Shown: positions 15,761 to 27,407, counted from the stretch's first letter. The stretch is DNA of 42,659 nucleotides from Pasteurella bettyae CCUG 2042 (GCF_000262245.1 NZ_AJSX01000010.1:1-42659), one strand, 5' to 3'. Numbers and translations are program-made. Notes: generated by a model not told the origin, from the letters alone.

Positions 15761-18241
15761 ATGAAAACTCAAGACAAAATCAATGTCAAACGACGTGACT
15801 TTCTTAAAAATTCTTCTCTAGGGATTGCTGGTGCATCTTTAGCTAGTACTGGTGTAGTTGGATCTTTAGTATCTATGCCAGCCCAAGCGGCTGAAAGTAG
15901 CACAGTAGTGACCGCTGCACATTGGGGACCACTAGGTGTGGTTGTCGAAAATGGTAAAGTCGTTAAGTCTGGTCCTGCTATTCCTGCACCTATCGAAAAC
16001 GAATTACAATCTGTAGTTGCAGAGCAACTTTATAGTGAAACTCGTGTTAAATATCCAATGGTGCGTAAAGGCTATTTAGAGGGGAATAAAGATACTACTT
16101 TACGTGGTCATGATGAATGGGTTCAAGTGTCTTGGGATAAAGCATTTGAATTAGTTGCGGGCGAAATGAAACGTGTGCGTGAAGCTAATGGACCAAGTGG
16201 TATTTTCGCAGGCTCTTATGGTTGGTATAGTTCAGGTGCATTACATGCTTGCCGTACTCTTCTTCATCGTTATATGAATGTAACAGGTGGCTTTGTTGGC
16301 ACTAAAGGTGACTATTCAACAGGTGCTGCTCAAGTTATTATGCCTCACGTATTGGGTACTATTGAAGTTTATGAACAACAAACTTCTTGGGAAACTATTC
16401 TAGAAACAACAGATACTATTGTGTTATGGAGTGCTAACCCATTAACTACAATGCGTATTGCTTGGACATCTACAGACCAAAAAGGTATTGAATACTTCAA
16501 GAAATTTAAAGAAACAGGTAAACGCATTATTTGTATTGACCCTGTTCGTAGTGAAACTTGTGAATACTTAGGCGCCGAATGGGTCCCTGTTAATACAGCT
16601 ACTGACGTCCCATTAATGTTAGGTATAGCTCATACTTTAGTTACTGAGAAAAAACATGATGTTGAATTCTTGAAGAAATATACGAAAGGTTATGAGAAAT
16701 TTGAAGAATACCTATTAGGTAAAACAGATAAACAACCAAAAGATGCTGATTGGGCAGCTAAAATTACAGGTGTTCCTGCTGAAACTATTAAAAAATTAGC
16801 CCTAGACTTTTCGAGCAAACGCACTATGTTAATGGGTGGTTGGGGTATGCAACGTCAACGTCACGGAGAACAATCTCACTGGATGTTAGTGACATTAGCT
16901 GCAATGCTTGGTCAAATTGGCTTGCCTGGCGGTGGTTTTGGTTTAAGTTACCATTATTCAAATGGTGGTGTGCCAACGACAACAGGTGGTATTCTCGGCT
17001 CAATTTCTGCTACACCAGCAGGTGGTGAAGCAGGTGCAAAAACATGGTTAGATGAAACTTCTAAATTATCATTCCCATTGGCACGTTTATCTGAAGCATT
17101 ATTAAATCCAGGTAAAAAAATTCAATACAATGGCACAGAAGTTACTTATCCTGATATCAAATTAATCTATTGGGCGGGTGGTAATCCATTTGTTCACCAT
17201 CAAGATACCAACACTATGGTTAAAGCATGGCAAAAACCAGAAACTATCATTGTCAATGAAGTTAACTGGACACCTACAGCTCGTATGGCGGATATTGTTC
17301 TCCCTGCAACAACAAGTTATGAACGTAATGACTTAACTATGTCTGGTGATTATTCTATGATGAATATTTTCCCTATGAAGAAAGTTGTTGAACCTCAATT
17401 TGAAGCTAAAAGTGACTATGATATTTTTGCTGAATTAGCGAAACGTGCAGGTGTTGAAAAAGAATTTACTGAAGGTAAATCTGAAATGGATTGGTTAAAA
17501 GGTTTTTATCAAACTGCATTTGATGCAGCACGTAAAAATCGTGTCATCATGCCTAAATTTGAAAAATTCTGGGAAGATAACAAACCTCTTACTTTCGAAG
17601 CAAATGAGAAAGCAAAAAAATGGGTGCGTTATGAAGAGTTCCGAAATGATCCATTACTCAACCCTTTAGGCACACCATCAGGCAAAATTGAAATTTTCTC
17701 AGATGTTGTTGCAAAAATGAATTATGATGATTGTAAAGGTCACCCAACTTGGATGGAACCTGAAGAGTATGCGGGTAAAGCTACAGAAGCTGAACCTTTG
17801 GCATTAGTGACACCACATCCATACTATCGTTTACATAGCCAATTGGCACATACTTCATTACGTCAAAAATATGCAGTAAAAGATCGTGAACCTGTATTAA
17901 TCCATAAAGATGATGCACAAGCTCGTGGTATTGTTAATGGAGATATTGTTTGTGTATTTAATAAACGAGGACAAATCCTTGCGGGTGCAGTGGTCACTGA
18001 TGGCATAATTAAAGGTACAGTAGCTGTACATGAAGGGGCTTGGTATGATCCTTTAGATCTCGGTACGGCTGAAAAACCATTATGTAAAAATGGTTGTCCA
18101 AACGTATTAACTCGTGATGAAGGTACATCAAAACTTGCTCAAGGTAATTCACCAAATACTTGTAATGTTCAAGTTGAAAAATTCACAGGTGAAGCTCCTG
18201 AAGTTACGGTATTTAAACAACCTAAAACTGCAAAGGCTTAG
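15761..18241 (+). CDS. torZ: Periplasmic molybdopterin S-/N-oxide reductase
   Basis: TorZ belongs to the DMSO reductase family with bis-MGD molybdenum cofactor and reduces N- or S-oxides in the periplasm. The H. influenzae orthologue has also been called MtsZ and reduces methionine sulfoxide as well as N-oxides. The 826-residue product begins with a Tat signal (RRDFLK, R11-R12) with likely cleavage after AQA near 43. The likely Mo-ligand serine is S157 in GSYGWYSSG. No N-terminal Fe-S cysteine motif is present, as expected for TorA-type enzymes. GAGG lies five bases before ATG 15761, and the upstream in-frame ATG at 15740 lacks one. Electrons come from TorY. A Moco RNA candidate lies just upstream. 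Confidence 0.93.
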   Translation: MKTQDKINVKRRDFLKNSSLGIAGASLASTGVVGSLVSMPAQAAESSTVVTAAHWGPLGVVVENGKVVKSGPAIPAPIENELQSVVAEQLYSETRVKYPMVRKGYLEGNKDTTLRGHDEWVQVSWDKAFELVAGEMKRVREANGPSGIFAGSYGWYSSGALHACRTLLHRYMNVTGGFVGTKGDYSTGAAQVIMPHVLGTIEVYEQQTSWETILETTDTIVLWSANPLTTMRIAWTSTDQKGIEYFKKFKETGKRIICIDPVRSETCEYLGAEWVPVNTATDVPLMLGIAHTLVTEKKHDVEFLKKYTKGYEKFEEYLLGKTDKQPKDADWAAKITGVPAETIKKLALDFSSKRTMLMGGWGMQRQRHGEQSHWMLVTLAAMLGQIGLPGGGFGLSYHYSNGGVPTTTGGILGSISATPAGGEAGAKTWLDETSKLSFPLARLSEALLNPGKKIQYNGTEVTYPDIKLIYWAGGNPFVHHQDTNTMVKAWQKPETIIVNEVNWTPTARMADIVLPATTSYERNDLTMSGDYSMMNIFPMKKVVEPQFEAKSDYDIFAELAKRAGVEKEFTEGKSEMDWLKGFYQTAFDAARKNRVIMPKFEKFWEDNKPLTFEANEKAKKWVRYEEFRNDPLLNPLGTPSGKIEIFSDVVAKMNYDDCKGHPTWMEPEEYAGKATEAEPLALVTPHPYYRLHSQLAHTSLRQKYAVKDREPVLIHKDDAQARGIVNGDIVCVFNKRGQILAGAVVTDGIIKGTVAVHEGAWYDPLDLGTAEKPLCKNGCPNVLTRDEGTSKLAQGNSPNTCNVQVEKFTGEAPEVTVFKQPKTAKA

Positions 18242-18279
18242 TATTTACTAGTCTTTTATAGCTAATATTATAAATATAT

Positions 18280-18317
18280 ATCCCAATCTATCTTTCTAGC
18301 TAGGTTGGGATTTTTTA
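18280..18317 (+). terminator. torZ terminator
   Basis: ATCCCAATCTA (18280-18290) pairs with TAGGTTGGGAT (18301-18311) with one G-T pair, followed by a run of T residues. Confidence 0.85.
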
Positions 18318-18449
18318 TTTTTAGGCCATTTATTATAAATTTCTTTAAAATTCACTGTAAAAAAAGTTGAATTTTTGGTACATTTAGCACAATTTTCTGC
18401 AAACTCAGATTAGCATTTTCATTATTTCTTATTTATTAACGGAATTCTT

Positions 18450-19502
18450 ATGTTATTTAAAAAAATTCGTGGTTTATTTTCCAACGATTTATCAATTGAT
18501 TTAGGTACTGCCAACACATTAATTTATGTAAAAGGTCAAGGTATTGTGCTTGATGAGCCTTCTGTTGTGGCAATTCGCAAAGATCGTATTGGCTCATTAA
18601 AAAGTATTATTGCAGTTGGTAAAGATGCCAAAATGATGCTTGGTCGTACTTCAAACAACATTGATGCAATTCGTCCGATGAAAGATGGGGTGATTGCTGA
18701 TTTCTCTATTACTGAGAAAATGTTACAACATTTTATTAAACAAGTGCATAATGGTAATTTCTTACGTCCAAGCCCACGTGTATTAATTTGTGTACCAGCG
18801 GGTGCAACACAAGTTGAACGTCGAGCAATTAAAGAGTCTGCGATTGGTGCGGGGGCTCGTGAAGTTTATTTAATTGAAGAACCTATGGCTGCCGCCATTG
18901 GTGCAAAATTACCTGTATCAACGCCAACGGGATCAATGGTAATTGATATTGGTGGTGGTACCACTGAAATTGCCGTGATTGCATTAAATGGTGTCGCTTA
19001 TTCATCTTCTGTTCGTATTGGTGGGGATCGCTTTGATGAAGCGATTATTGCTTATGTTCGCCGTACATTTGGTTCCATTATTGGTGAAGCTACTGCAGAG
19101 CATATTAAACAAGAAATTGGTACAGCATATATTCAAGAAGATGATGAAATTAAAGAATTAGAAGTTTACGGTAGCAACTTAGCAGAAGGTGCTCCTCGTG
19201 CATTCCGTTTAACTTCACGAGATGTATTAGAAGCAATTCAACAACCATTAGATGGCATTATTACTGCTATGCGTACAGCTCTTGAAGAATGTAAACCAGA
19301 ACATGCTGCTGATATTTATGAGCGTGGCATGGTATTAACTGGGGGCGGAGCATTATTACGCAATATTGATGTGTTGCTTTCTAAACAATCGGGTGTTCCT
19401 GTTGTGGTTGCTGAAGATCCATTAACTTGTGTCGCTCGTGGTGGCGGTGAAGCACTTGAAATGATTGATAAACATGGTGGTGATGTATTTAGCGAAGACT
19501 AA
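18450..19502 (+). CDS. mreB: Rod shape-determining actin homologue MreB
   Basis: MreB forms membrane-bound filaments that direct cell-wall growth along the cylinder. The 350-residue protein has an N-terminal amphipathic stretch ([10 protein letters not shown]), the phosphate-1 motif [10 protein letters not shown], the phosphate-2 motif [11 protein letters not shown] and the adenosine motif [11 protein letters not shown]. It is followed after 80 bases by mreC, with a paired uptake-word hairpin between, which could lower mreCD expression relative to mreB. The length and motifs are standard. Confidence 0.98.
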   Translation: MLFKKIRGLFSNDLSIDLGTANTLIYVKGQGIVLDEPSVVAIRKDRIGSLKSIIAVGKDAKMMLGRTSNNIDAIRPMKDGVIADFSITEKMLQHFIKQVHNGNFLRPSPRVLICVPAGATQVERRAIKESAIGAGAREVYLIEEPMAAAIGAKLPVSTPTGSMVIDIGGGTTEIAVIALNGVAYSSSVRIGGDRFDEAIIAYVRRTFGSIIGEATAEHIKQEIGTAYIQEDDEIKELEVYGSNLAEGAPRAFRLTSRDVLEAIQQPLDGIITAMRTALEECKPEHAADIYERGMVLTGGGALLRNIDVLLSKQSGVPVVVAEDPLTCVARGGGEALEMIDKHGGDVFSED

Positions 19503-19524
19503 TCTGCTAGATGTAGAATAGTTT

Positions 19525-19553
19525 AAAAGTGCGGTAAAATTGACCGCACTTTT
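19525..19553. terminator. Paired uptake-word hairpin between mreB and mreC
   Basis: AAAAGTGCGGT (19525-19535) and ACCGCACTTTT (19543-19553) form a perfect 11-bp stem with a 7-base loop. As it lies inside an operon, it is more likely an attenuating or partial terminator. Confidence 0.65.
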
Positions 19554-19582
19554 AGTTTAATAACTGGATAATAAAGAATTTT

Positions 19583-20638
19583 ATGAAAGCCATCTTTAGT
19601 AAAGCCCCTTCTCTAAACTTACGTATAATATTGGCGGTTATTTGTTCTATTGGTTTGATTTTCTCTGATGGTCAAACAAATACAATGATTAAAGTTCGTA
19701 GTGCGATGGATACTGCGGTTGGTGGTTTGTATTATCTTGCTAATACTCCTCGTACTGTGCTTGATAATGTTTCAGATAATTTAGTTGATACTAATAAATT
19801 ACAAATTGAAAATAAAGTTATAAAAGAACAGCTAAGAGAAAAAAATGCTGATCTACTCTTGTTGGATCAATTAAAAGTCGAAAATCAGCGATTACGTTTA
19901 TTGCTCAATTCTCCATTACGCACAGATGAATATAAAAAAATTGCTGAAGTACTTACTTCTGAAACCGATGTTTACCGTCAACAAGTAGTGATTAATCAAG
20001 GTAATAAAGATGGTGCTTATGTCGGACAGCCTGTTATTGATGAAAAAGGTGTGGTTGGGCAAGTTATTTCTGTGGGAGAAATGGCTAGCCGAGTATTACT
20101 CTTAACTGATGTAACCCATTCTATTCCTGTACAAGTATTGCGTAATGATGTGCGTGTTATTGCGAGTGGCGTAGGACGTACTGATGAATTAACATTAGAC
20201 AATGTGCCTCGTTCCGTAGATATTGTCAAAGGCGATTTGTTAGTAACTTCTGGGTTAGGCGGACGTTTCCCTGAAGGTTATCCTGTGGCTATTGTTGAAA
20301 GTGTTTCTCGTGATGGATCTAATTATTTTGCAACCGTGAATGTTAAACCATTAGCCTCATTAGAACGTCTACGCTATGTCTTATTATTATGGCCAGCAGG
20401 AGAAGAGTTTCATAAAGCACAAGCTTCGTCACCTGAAGATGTCCGCAAAGTTGTACAACAACGGATTGCTAACAGTGCGACTGATTCAAAGAAAATGCCA
20501 GTAACTGAAGATGATAGTAATAAAGCTGTTCAACCTCCAGCTGAAGATAATATGCCTTCTCCTGAAAATCTTCCAGAGATGAATAATAATGACACCTCAG
20601 TTGAACCTGAATTAAAAGAACATAGAGAGGAAGATTAA
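19583..20638 (+). CDS. mreC: Rod shape-determining protein MreC
   Basis: MreC is a bitopic inner-membrane protein linking cytoplasmic MreB to the periplasmic wall synthases. In its 351 residues a single membrane helix lies at about 13-30, a coiled coil at about 70-112 (KLQIENKVIKEQLREKNADL and onward), and the beta-rich MreC core follows to about 275. The C-terminal tail (about 285-351) is Pro, Glu and Asp-rich and probably disordered. It overlaps mreD by one base (TAATG). Confidence 0.96.
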   Translation: MKAIFSKAPSLNLRIILAVICSIGLIFSDGQTNTMIKVRSAMDTAVGGLYYLANTPRTVLDNVSDNLVDTNKLQIENKVIKEQLREKNADLLLLDQLKVENQRLRLLLNSPLRTDEYKKIAEVLTSETDVYRQQVVINQGNKDGAYVGQPVIDEKGVVGQVISVGEMASRVLLLTDVTHSIPVQVLRNDVRVIASGVGRTDELTLDNVPRSVDIVKGDLLVTSGLGGRFPEGYPVAIVESVSRDGSNYFATVNVKPLASLERLRYVLLLWPAGEEFHKAQASSPEDVRKVVQQRIANSATDSKKMPVTEDDSNKAVQPPAEDNMPSPENLPEMNNNDTSVEPELKEHREED

Positions 20639-21126
20639 TGAAAGGTCACTTTCTAGTGCAATTAATTGTTGTCCTTGCCACTTTTGTGGTGGCATTAGTG
20701 TTAGAAATTACACCTTGGCCATCAGGTTTCCATAGTTTTAAACCTTCATGGTTAGTCTTGGTTCTAACCTATTGGATTTTAGCTTTACCTACACGTATTA
20801 ATATTGGTACTGCATTTTTATCTGGAGTTATTTGGGATGTCGTTCTTGGCACTATTTTAGGTGTACATGCTTTAGTTTTATCTTTGGCGGCTTATTTAGT
20901 GGCACGTTACAATCAAATTTTACGTAATTTATCTTTGTGGCAACAAAGTCTATTAATTATTATTTTTATCTTGTTAGTCAGAATTGGCATTTTCTTATTG
21001 GAATTATCTATTCATAGTGCGGTATTTAGTTGGAAAGAAATATTTGGAGCATTAATTAGTGCAGCATTATGGCCTTGGGTATTTTTCTTATTAAGAAAAA
21101 TTCAACATCAGATCAGATTAGATTAA
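20638..21126 (+). CDS. mreD: Rod shape-determining protein MreD
   Basis: MreD is a small polytopic inner-membrane protein of the elongasome. The 162 residues are nearly all hydrophobic, with about five predicted membrane helices and the conserved FKPSWLVLVLTYW stretch near residues 31-46. It is coupled to mreC by a one-base overlap. A bidirectional terminator follows, shared with the facing leu operon. Confidence 0.95.
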   Translation: MKGHFLVQLIVVLATFVVALVLEITPWPSGFHSFKPSWLVLVLTYWILALPTRINIGTAFLSGVIWDVVLGTILGVHALVLSLAAYLVARYNQILRNLSLWQQSLLIIIFILLVRIGIFLLELSIHSAVFSWKEIFGALISAALWPWVFFLLRKIQHQIRLD

Positions 21127-21136
21127 ACTTAATAAC

Positions 21137-21169
21137 AAAACGGCTTACATTCAAAATGCAAGCCGTTTT
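21137..21169. terminator. Bidirectional terminator between mreD and leuD
   Basis: AAAACGGCTT (21137-21146) and AAGCCGTTTT (21160-21169) are exact arms with A and T tracts on both sides, suiting the convergent operons. Confidence 0.85.
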
Positions 21170-21177
21170 CTATTTAG

Positions 21178-21780
21178 TTAACGTAAAAATGTTGGAATAT
21201 TTTTCTCATAATGGGTGATAGCATCTTCGTGTTGAAGTGTTAATCCGATGTTATCCAAACCATTTAATAAACAATGACGACGGAATTCATCTAGTTCAAA
21301 GTGATAGACTTTTTCACCAACGGTTACTGTCATTGCTTCTAAATCCACATGAATTTGTTTGCCTTCGTTTGCCCATACCCATTGGAAGATTTCTTCCACT
21401 TCTTCCTCTGTTAATTTGATCGGAAGCATATGGTTATTTAAGCTATTATTATAGAAAATATCCGCAAAGCTTGGTGCGATCATCACTTTGAAACCATAGT
21501 CTGCTAATGCCCATGGAGCGTGTTCTCGAGATGAACCACAGCCTAAGTTTTTACGAGCAAGTAAAATGGTTGCACCTTGATATTGTGGAAAATTTAATAC
21601 AAATTCTGGATTTGGTTGCGTTTCTTCTGCATCAAGATAACGCCATTCGTGAAATAAATGCTTGCCAAATCCCACTCTTGTAATTGCTTGTAAAAATTGT
21701 TTTGGAATGATTGCATCCGTGTCCACATTGGCGATATCTAAAGGAAGCACTATGCCGGAATGATGTTGAATAGCTGCCAT
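21178..21780 (-). CDS. leuD: 3-isopropylmalate dehydratase small subunit
   Basis: LeuD pairs with LeuC to isomerise 2-isopropylmalate to 3-isopropylmalate. The 200-residue length is normal. Family motifs include [11 protein letters not shown] near 21-31 and [13 protein letters not shown] near 80-92. It is the last gene of the leu operon, 11 bases after leuC, and is preceded by an AGGAG-type site in that gap. The operon is controlled from the leuL attenuator. Confidence 0.97.
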   Translation of the reverse strand: MAAIQHHSGIVLPLDIANVDTDAIIPKQFLQAITRVGFGKHLFHEWRYLDAEETQPNPEFVLNFPQYQGATILLARKNLGCGSSREHAPWALADYGFKVMIAPSFADIFYNNSLNNHMLPIKLTEEEVEEIFQWVWANEGKQIHVDLEAMTVTVGEKVYHFELDEFRRHCLLNGLDNIGLTLQHEDAITHYEKNIPTFLR

Positions 21781-21791
21781 TTATTTGCTCC

Positions 21792-23201
21792 TTAATTTAA
21801 TTCAATATTACGAATGTCAACAAATTTACCATACATTGCAGCGGCGGCTGCCATCGCAGGGCTCACTAAGTGAGTGCGACCGTTACGACCTTGGCGACCT
21901 TCAAAGTTACGATTTGAGGTAGATGCACAACGTTCCCATTCACCTAAACGGTCATCGTTCATACCTAAACACATTGAGCAACCAGGATTACGCCATTCTG
22001 CACCTGCCTCAATAAAAATTTTATCTAAGCCTTCTTGTTCTGCTTGTTCTTTTACTAACCCCGAACCAGGAACAACAAGAACACGTTTAACATTATCTGC
22101 TTTTTTACGTCCTTTCATCACTGCCGCTGCTGCACGTAAGTCTTCAATACGAGAGTTTGTACATGAACCGATAAATACTTGATCTACTAGCACATTTTTT
22201 AAATCTGTATTGGGTTCCAATCCAATATAAGCTAATGCTTTCTCGGCAGATGCTTTGGTTACTGAATCTGACATATTTTCAGGATCGGGAACTAATTGAT
22301 CGATACCTATTACTTGACCTGGATTGGTTCCCCAGGTGACTTGAGGCGCAATATCTTTTGCTTCTAAAATTACCACAGAATCAAATACCGCATCATCATC
22401 TGACTTTAAGGTTTTCCAATATTCAATTGCATCATTCCAATCTTTACCTTTCGGAGCATATGGACGATCTTTTAAATAGGCAAATGTTGTTTCATCGGGA
22501 GCAATTAAACCTGCTTTGGCACCAAATTCAATGGCCATATTGCATACTGTCATTCGACCTTCCATGGAAAGATCTCGAATTGCTTCACCGCAGAATTCCA
22601 CGACATGCCCAGTACCCCCAGCCATAGTGGTTTTACCAATGATCGCCAATACAATATCTTTTGCTGTAATACCAGGTTTGACTTTACCATGGACTTCGAT
22701 TTTCATACTTTTTGCACGAGCTTGTTTTAAGGTTTGAGTCGCTAAAACATGTTCAACTTCAGAAGTACCAATACCAAATGCAAGTGCACCAAATGCGCCA
22801 TGCGTTGCTGTATGTGAGTCACCACAAACAATAGTCATACCTGGTAAAGTTAATCCTTGTTCAGGTCCCATTACATGTACAATACCTTGTTGTTTAGTAT
22901 TCATATCAAACAATGAAATACCTGTGGTTTTACAATTTTTATCTAGCTCTAAAACTTGAATTTTAGCTTGACCTTCCAATAAATTCACGTCACGCACTTG
23001 AGTAGAAATGCTATGGTCCATGGTACCAAACGTTTTACTCACTTGGCGTACCTGACGACCTGCCACACGTAAGCCATCAAAGGCTTGTGGTGAGGTGACT
23101 TCGTGAATCAAATGCCGATTAATATAAATAATAGGTGTTTCACCTTCTGTTTCATAAACGACATGTGAGTCGAATAGTTTTTGGTAGAGTGTTTTTGCCA
23201 T
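21792..23201 (-). CDS. leuC: 3-isopropylmalate dehydratase large subunit
   Basis: LeuC carries the [4Fe-4S] cluster of isopropylmalate isomerase. The 469-residue protein has the cluster cysteines in FIGSCTNSR and in [11 protein letters not shown], plus the [20 protein letters not shown] region typical of the aconitase superfamily. It follows leuB after an 85-base gap that holds an uptake word (23257-23265), and precedes leuD by 11 bases. Confidence 0.98.
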   Translation of the reverse strand: MAKTLYQKLFDSHVVYETEGETPIIYINRHLIHEVTSPQAFDGLRVAGRQVRQVSKTFGTMDHSISTQVRDVNLLEGQAKIQVLELDKNCKTTGISLFDMNTKQQGIVHVMGPEQGLTLPGMTIVCGDSHTATHGAFGALAFGIGTSEVEHVLATQTLKQARAKSMKIEVHGKVKPGITAKDIVLAIIGKTTMAGGTGHVVEFCGEAIRDLSMEGRMTVCNMAIEFGAKAGLIAPDETTFAYLKDRPYAPKGKDWNDAIEYWKTLKSDDDAVFDSVVILEAKDIAPQVTWGTNPGQVIGIDQLVPDPENMSDSVTKASAEKALAYIGLEPNTDLKNVLVDQVFIGSCTNSRIEDLRAAAAVMKGRKKADNVKRVLVVPGSGLVKEQAEQEGLDKIFIEAGAEWRNPGCSMCLGMNDDRLGEWERCASTSNRNFEGRQGRNGRTHLVSPAMAAAAAMYGKFVDIRNIELN

Positions 23202-23286
23202 ATTTTTATCTCGTTAGATTGTATAATGAGCTTGCTAGCCTTTAATATCATGCTAAAAGTGCGGTCGGATTTGAAAAAATTTTCCT

Positions 23287-24375
<1,089 letters not shown>

Positions 24376-24523
24376 CTATTTATTTAAAATTCTTGAAATT
24401 TCGACCGCAGTTTTTAAATTTCATTTAACTACTGTTACAAAAGAAAGAACATTTCCGTAAATAAATTTATCTTCCCACCTTCTTCCACTTCTTTGATAAA
24501 GAGAGATTGAGAAAGATTTTAAA

Positions 24524-26074
24524 TTAATGTTTCAAATCCTTTGTCAAATCAGCCACTTTTTGCGAACGATAAATTGTATTGATAGCATGAATTAATGCTC
24601 TTGCAGAAGATTCAACGATATCAGTGGCTAACCCTACACCGTGAAATTTTCGACCTTGATATTCCACCACAATATCCACTTGTCCAAGTGCTTCAGCACC
24701 ATCACCTTTAGCGGTTAAGTTATAATGGGTCATTTGTAAGTTCATTCCAACAATTTGCATAATGGCGTTATAAACCGCATCTACAGGCCCATTTCCGCCA
24801 TTTGATGCTTGATTTATTCGTTTACCATCTAACTCAACTTGCACAAATGCTGATGCAGGCAAACCACTTAAGGTTTGTGAAGTAATTACATCTAAAGTCA
24901 AACGATCTTCATCGCCTTGTTGCATATCAATAAATGCTAATGCTTCCAAGTCATAATCAAATACTTGTCCTTTCTTATCTGCTAATTTTAAGAAAGCTTC
25001 GTACAATTTATCTAAATCATAATCTTTTTCTGAGTAGCCCATGTCTGCCATATGACCTTTCACCGCAGCACGACCAGAACGAGCAGTTAAGTTTAACTTC
25101 TCTTTTCTTAAGCCAATCGTTTCAGGTGACATGATTTCGTAAGTATTTTTATTTTTCAACATGCCATCTTGGTGAATTCCAGACGAATGAGCAAAGGCAT
25201 TCGAACCTACAATCGCTTTATTGGGTTGAATAGGCATGTTGCATAATTGACTTACCATTTGGCTCACTCGGTGAATTTCTTGAGTATTGATTTTTGTATC
25301 AACACCAAACAATTCTTGGCGAGTTTTAATTGCCATCACCACTTCTTCTAATGCAGTATTGCCTGCACGTTCACCGATACCATTAATGGTACATTCAATT
25401 TGACGAGCACCATTTTGTATGGCAGTTAATGAGTTTGCCGTTGCCATACCTAAGTCATTGTGGCAGTGCACAGAAATAATTGCTTTATCAATATTAGGAA
25501 CACGGTTTCTTACTTGGTTTATAATATTTCCGTATTCAGTGGGTAAGCAGTAACCCACTGTATCAGGAATATTTACCGTTGTTGCACCCGCATTAATAGC
25601 GGCTTCAACAATACGACAGATATTATCAATCCCAGTACGTCCAGCATCTTCGCATGAGAACTCAACATCATTGGTATAACCACGAGCACGTTTTACTGCA
25701 CTTACAGCCATTTCAACCACATCATCAAATGAACGCTTTAATTTAGCTTCAACATGTAATGCAGAACTAGCAATGAAAGTATGAATACGATATCTTTCGG
25801 CATTTTTTAATGCCTCATAAGCTGCATCAATATCTTTTGAAATCGCACGAGATAAGCCACATACTACGGAGTTTTTAATATTAGCTGCGATAGTTTGTAC
25901 AGATTCAAAATCACCTTGTGAGGATACCGGAAAACCCACTTCCATCACATCTACACCTAAGCGTTCTAAAGCTAATGCAATTTGTAGTTTTTCCTTGACG
26001 GTCAAGCTTGCTTTTAATGCTTGTTCACCATCACGCAATGTGGTGTCAAAAATAATGCCATTATTATTCGCCAT
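24524..26074 (-). CDS. leuA: 2-isopropylmalate synthase
   Basis: LeuA condenses acetyl-CoA with 2-oxoisovalerate, the committed and leucine-inhibited step. The 516-residue protein opens with [10 protein letters not shown], has the HCHNDLGMA metal-binding histidines, and ends in the leucine-binding regulatory domain (about 390-516). An open frame extends 17 codons further upstream, but I chose ATG 26074 because an AGAGG site lies 9 bases before it, while the nearer upstream ATG abuts that site. The leader to its 5' side carries leuL and a terminator. Confidence 0.97.
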   Translation of the reverse strand: MANNNGIIFDTTLRDGEQALKASLTVKEKLQIALALERLGVDVMEVGFPVSSQGDFESVQTIAANIKNSVVCGLSRAISKDIDAAYEALKNAERYRIHTFIASSALHVEAKLKRSFDDVVEMAVSAVKRARGYTNDVEFSCEDAGRTGIDNICRIVEAAINAGATTVNIPDTVGYCLPTEYGNIINQVRNRVPNIDKAIISVHCHNDLGMATANSLTAIQNGARQIECTINGIGERAGNTALEEVVMAIKTRQELFGVDTKINTQEIHRVSQMVSQLCNMPIQPNKAIVGSNAFAHSSGIHQDGMLKNKNTYEIMSPETIGLRKEKLNLTARSGRAAVKGHMADMGYSEKDYDLDKLYEAFLKLADKKGQVFDYDLEALAFIDMQQGDEDRLTLDVITSQTLSGLPASAFVQVELDGKRINQASNGGNGPVDAVYNAIMQIVGMNLQMTHYNLTAKGDGAEALGQVDIVVEYQGRKFHGVGLATDIVESSARALIHAINTIYRSQKVADLTKDLKH

Positions 26075-26137
26075 GATAATCATCCTCTTGATTAATTCAC
26101 GCTCTAAAGTGCGGTAGATTTTCAAGATTTTTTTATG

Positions 26138-26166
26138 AAAAAACCCGCTACGTTGAGTGCGGGTTT
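26138..26166 (-). terminator. leu operon attenuator terminator
   Basis: The arms AAACCCGC (26141-26148) and GCGGGTTT (26159-26166) give a perfect 8-bp stem, followed on the minus strand by a T run. It lies between leuL and leuA, as expected of an amino-acid attenuator. The leucine-codon stretch of leuL (CAGCTTATTA) can pair with TAATAAGTTG just after leuL, giving the alternative upstream stem. Confidence 0.85.
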
Positions 26167-26211
26167 ATATTTATGGAATCTTTATATTTACTTTCTTTTT
26201 TCCACAACTTA

Positions 26212-26274
26212 TTAGCCGCACACAAAATGTGAGAGGAGTAATAAGCTGAGTAATAAAGAAGAGTTATTAAACAT
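26212..26274 (-). CDS. leuL: leu operon leader peptide
   Basis: This 20-codon frame reads MFNNSSLLLSLLLLSHFVCG, with seven leucines in eight consecutive positions (LLLSLLLL). It lies between the leu promoter and the attenuator terminator, so ribosome stalling for leucyl-tRNA would free the downstream operon. AAGGA about ten bases upstream is a plausible ribosome binding site. It is too short for ordinary gene calling, but codon content and position are diagnostic. Confidence 0.88.
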   Translation of the reverse strand: MFNNSSLLLSLLLLSHFVCG

Positions 26275-26345
26275 AAAGAAAAAATCCTTGATTCATTCTA
26301 ATTATTGCATCTAAAACGATACAGCCTTAATTTGAAAACGATTTC

Positions 26346-26373
26346 ATCTTACTTTATTAAAACTAGATGTCAA
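26346..26373 (-). promoter_or_regulatory. Promoter of the leu operon
   Basis: On the minus strand a perfect TTGACA (26373-26368) and TAAGAT (26351-26346) are 16 bases apart. Transcription would start near 26338, about 65 bases before leuL. Confidence 0.65.
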
Positions 26374-26615
26374 ACTATTTTTTAGATAATTGTTTGTTTT
26401 TGTGGCGTTTTTTTAGAACTTAAATAGTGTTAAAAACTATTTATTGATAATTTTTTAGAGTTTTAAACTGGTTGTTTTTGTAAGCTTGTTTTTTTATGCC
26501 AGTATTTTTTCTAATTGCTATTTATAATTTTTTTCTATGAATTTTTGAAAAATTGCAATTTTCTTTATTCAAATTACTAAAAATAACCCTAAATATGATC
26601 AATTCTTCAGACAGA

Positions 26616-26626
26616 TGATAATCATT
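26616..26626. promoter_or_regulatory. Fur-box-like core upstream of ccmA
   Basis: TGATAATCATT equals the central 11 bases of the Fur consensus, but the outer parts match poorly. Iron control of cytochrome maturation is plausible, not shown. Confidence 0.3.
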
Positions 26627-26638
26627 CATAACTAAGCT

Positions 26639-26652
26639 TTGAGCTAAATCAA
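26639..26652. promoter_or_regulatory. FNR box upstream of the ccm operon
   Basis: TTGAGCTAAATCAA matches TTGAT-N4-ATCAA at nine of ten informative positions. It lies 120 bases before ccmA and would activate cytochrome c maturation when oxygen is low. Confidence 0.65.
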
Positions 26653-26771
26653 AAATGCCTTAATTCAACTCTAAATAGGTAGTTACTTATTAGATTAATT
26701 GTTACGACAAAAGAAAAGGTTATGGTATTATTCTTTAACTATTTTTTCGTTTAGTCCACGTAGTTTAATCT

Positions 26772-27407
26772 ATGAATAAATTAGAAATTGAACAGTTATC
26801 TTGTCAGCGCGGTGATAAATTACTTTTTACTGATTTATCTCTAATCTTACAATCAGGAGATTTTATTCAAATTGAAGGGCATAACGGAATCGGTAAAACG
26901 AGTTTACTACGCATTTTAGCAGGATTAGCTAAGCCAAATGCGGGAAAAGTGCGGTGGAATTCTCAAGAAATTTATAAGTGTCGGGAAGACTATCATTATA
27001 ACTTACTTTATTTAGGTCATAATGCGGGTATTAAACCTGAATTGACCGCTTGGGAAAACTTAAAGTTTTATCAACAAATAACACCTTGCGTTCAAGGTGA
27101 TACGATTTTGTGGGATATTTTAGCACTGGTTGGTTTGTTAGGGCGTGAAGATATTGTTGCAAGTCAACTTTCAGCAGGCCAACAAAAGCGTATTGCTTTA
27201 GCCCGTTTATGGCCTTCTCAAGCACCATTATGGATTCTAGATGAACCCTTTAATGCAATTGATAAAAATGGTGTGAAAGTGCTTACTGAGTTATTTGAAA
27301 AGCATGCGGCTGATGGCGGAATAGTAGTTTTAACTAGTCATCAAGAAGTGCCAAGTACGAAATTAAAAAACCTAAACTTAGCTGAATATAAATATTTAGA
27401 GAACTAA
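26772..27407 (+). CDS. ccmA: Cytochrome c maturation ABC ATPase CcmA
   Basis: CcmA is the ATPase of the CcmABCD complex that releases haem-loaded CcmE. In 211 residues it has Walker [10 protein letters not shown] (36-44), the signature [14 protein letters not shown] and Walker B LWILDEP. It heads a nine-gene operon and overlaps ccmB by one base. An uptake word is embedded at 26947-26955. Control probably comes from the upstream FNR box. Confidence 0.97.
   Translation: MNKLEIEQLSCQRGDKLLFTDLSLILQSGDFIQIEGHNGIGKTSLLRILAGLAKPNAGKVRWNSQEIYKCREDYHYNLLYLGHNAGIKPELTAWENLKFYQQITPCVQGDTILWDILALVGLLGREDIVASQLSAGQQKRIALARLWPSQAPLWILDEPFNAIDKNGVKVLTELFEKHAADGGIVVLTSHQEVPSTKLKNLNLAEYKYLEN

Larger units (their letters stand above)
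26275..26771. other. 497-bp divergent control region between leuL and ccmA
   Basis: No gene seen. The leu side carries a promoter (26346-26373). Two copies of AAAACGAT (26313-26320 and 26335-26342) lie 22 bases apart near its start point. The middle (26400-26580) is very T-rich on the plus strand with nothing I can assign. The ccm side holds a Fur-like core (26616-26626) and an FNR box (26639-26652). Confidence 0.6.

Noticed and set aside
22358-22737. Plus-strand open frames opposite leuC
   Set aside because: They are antisense shadows of a strongly coding leuC frame with no ribosome binding site or recognisable protein.
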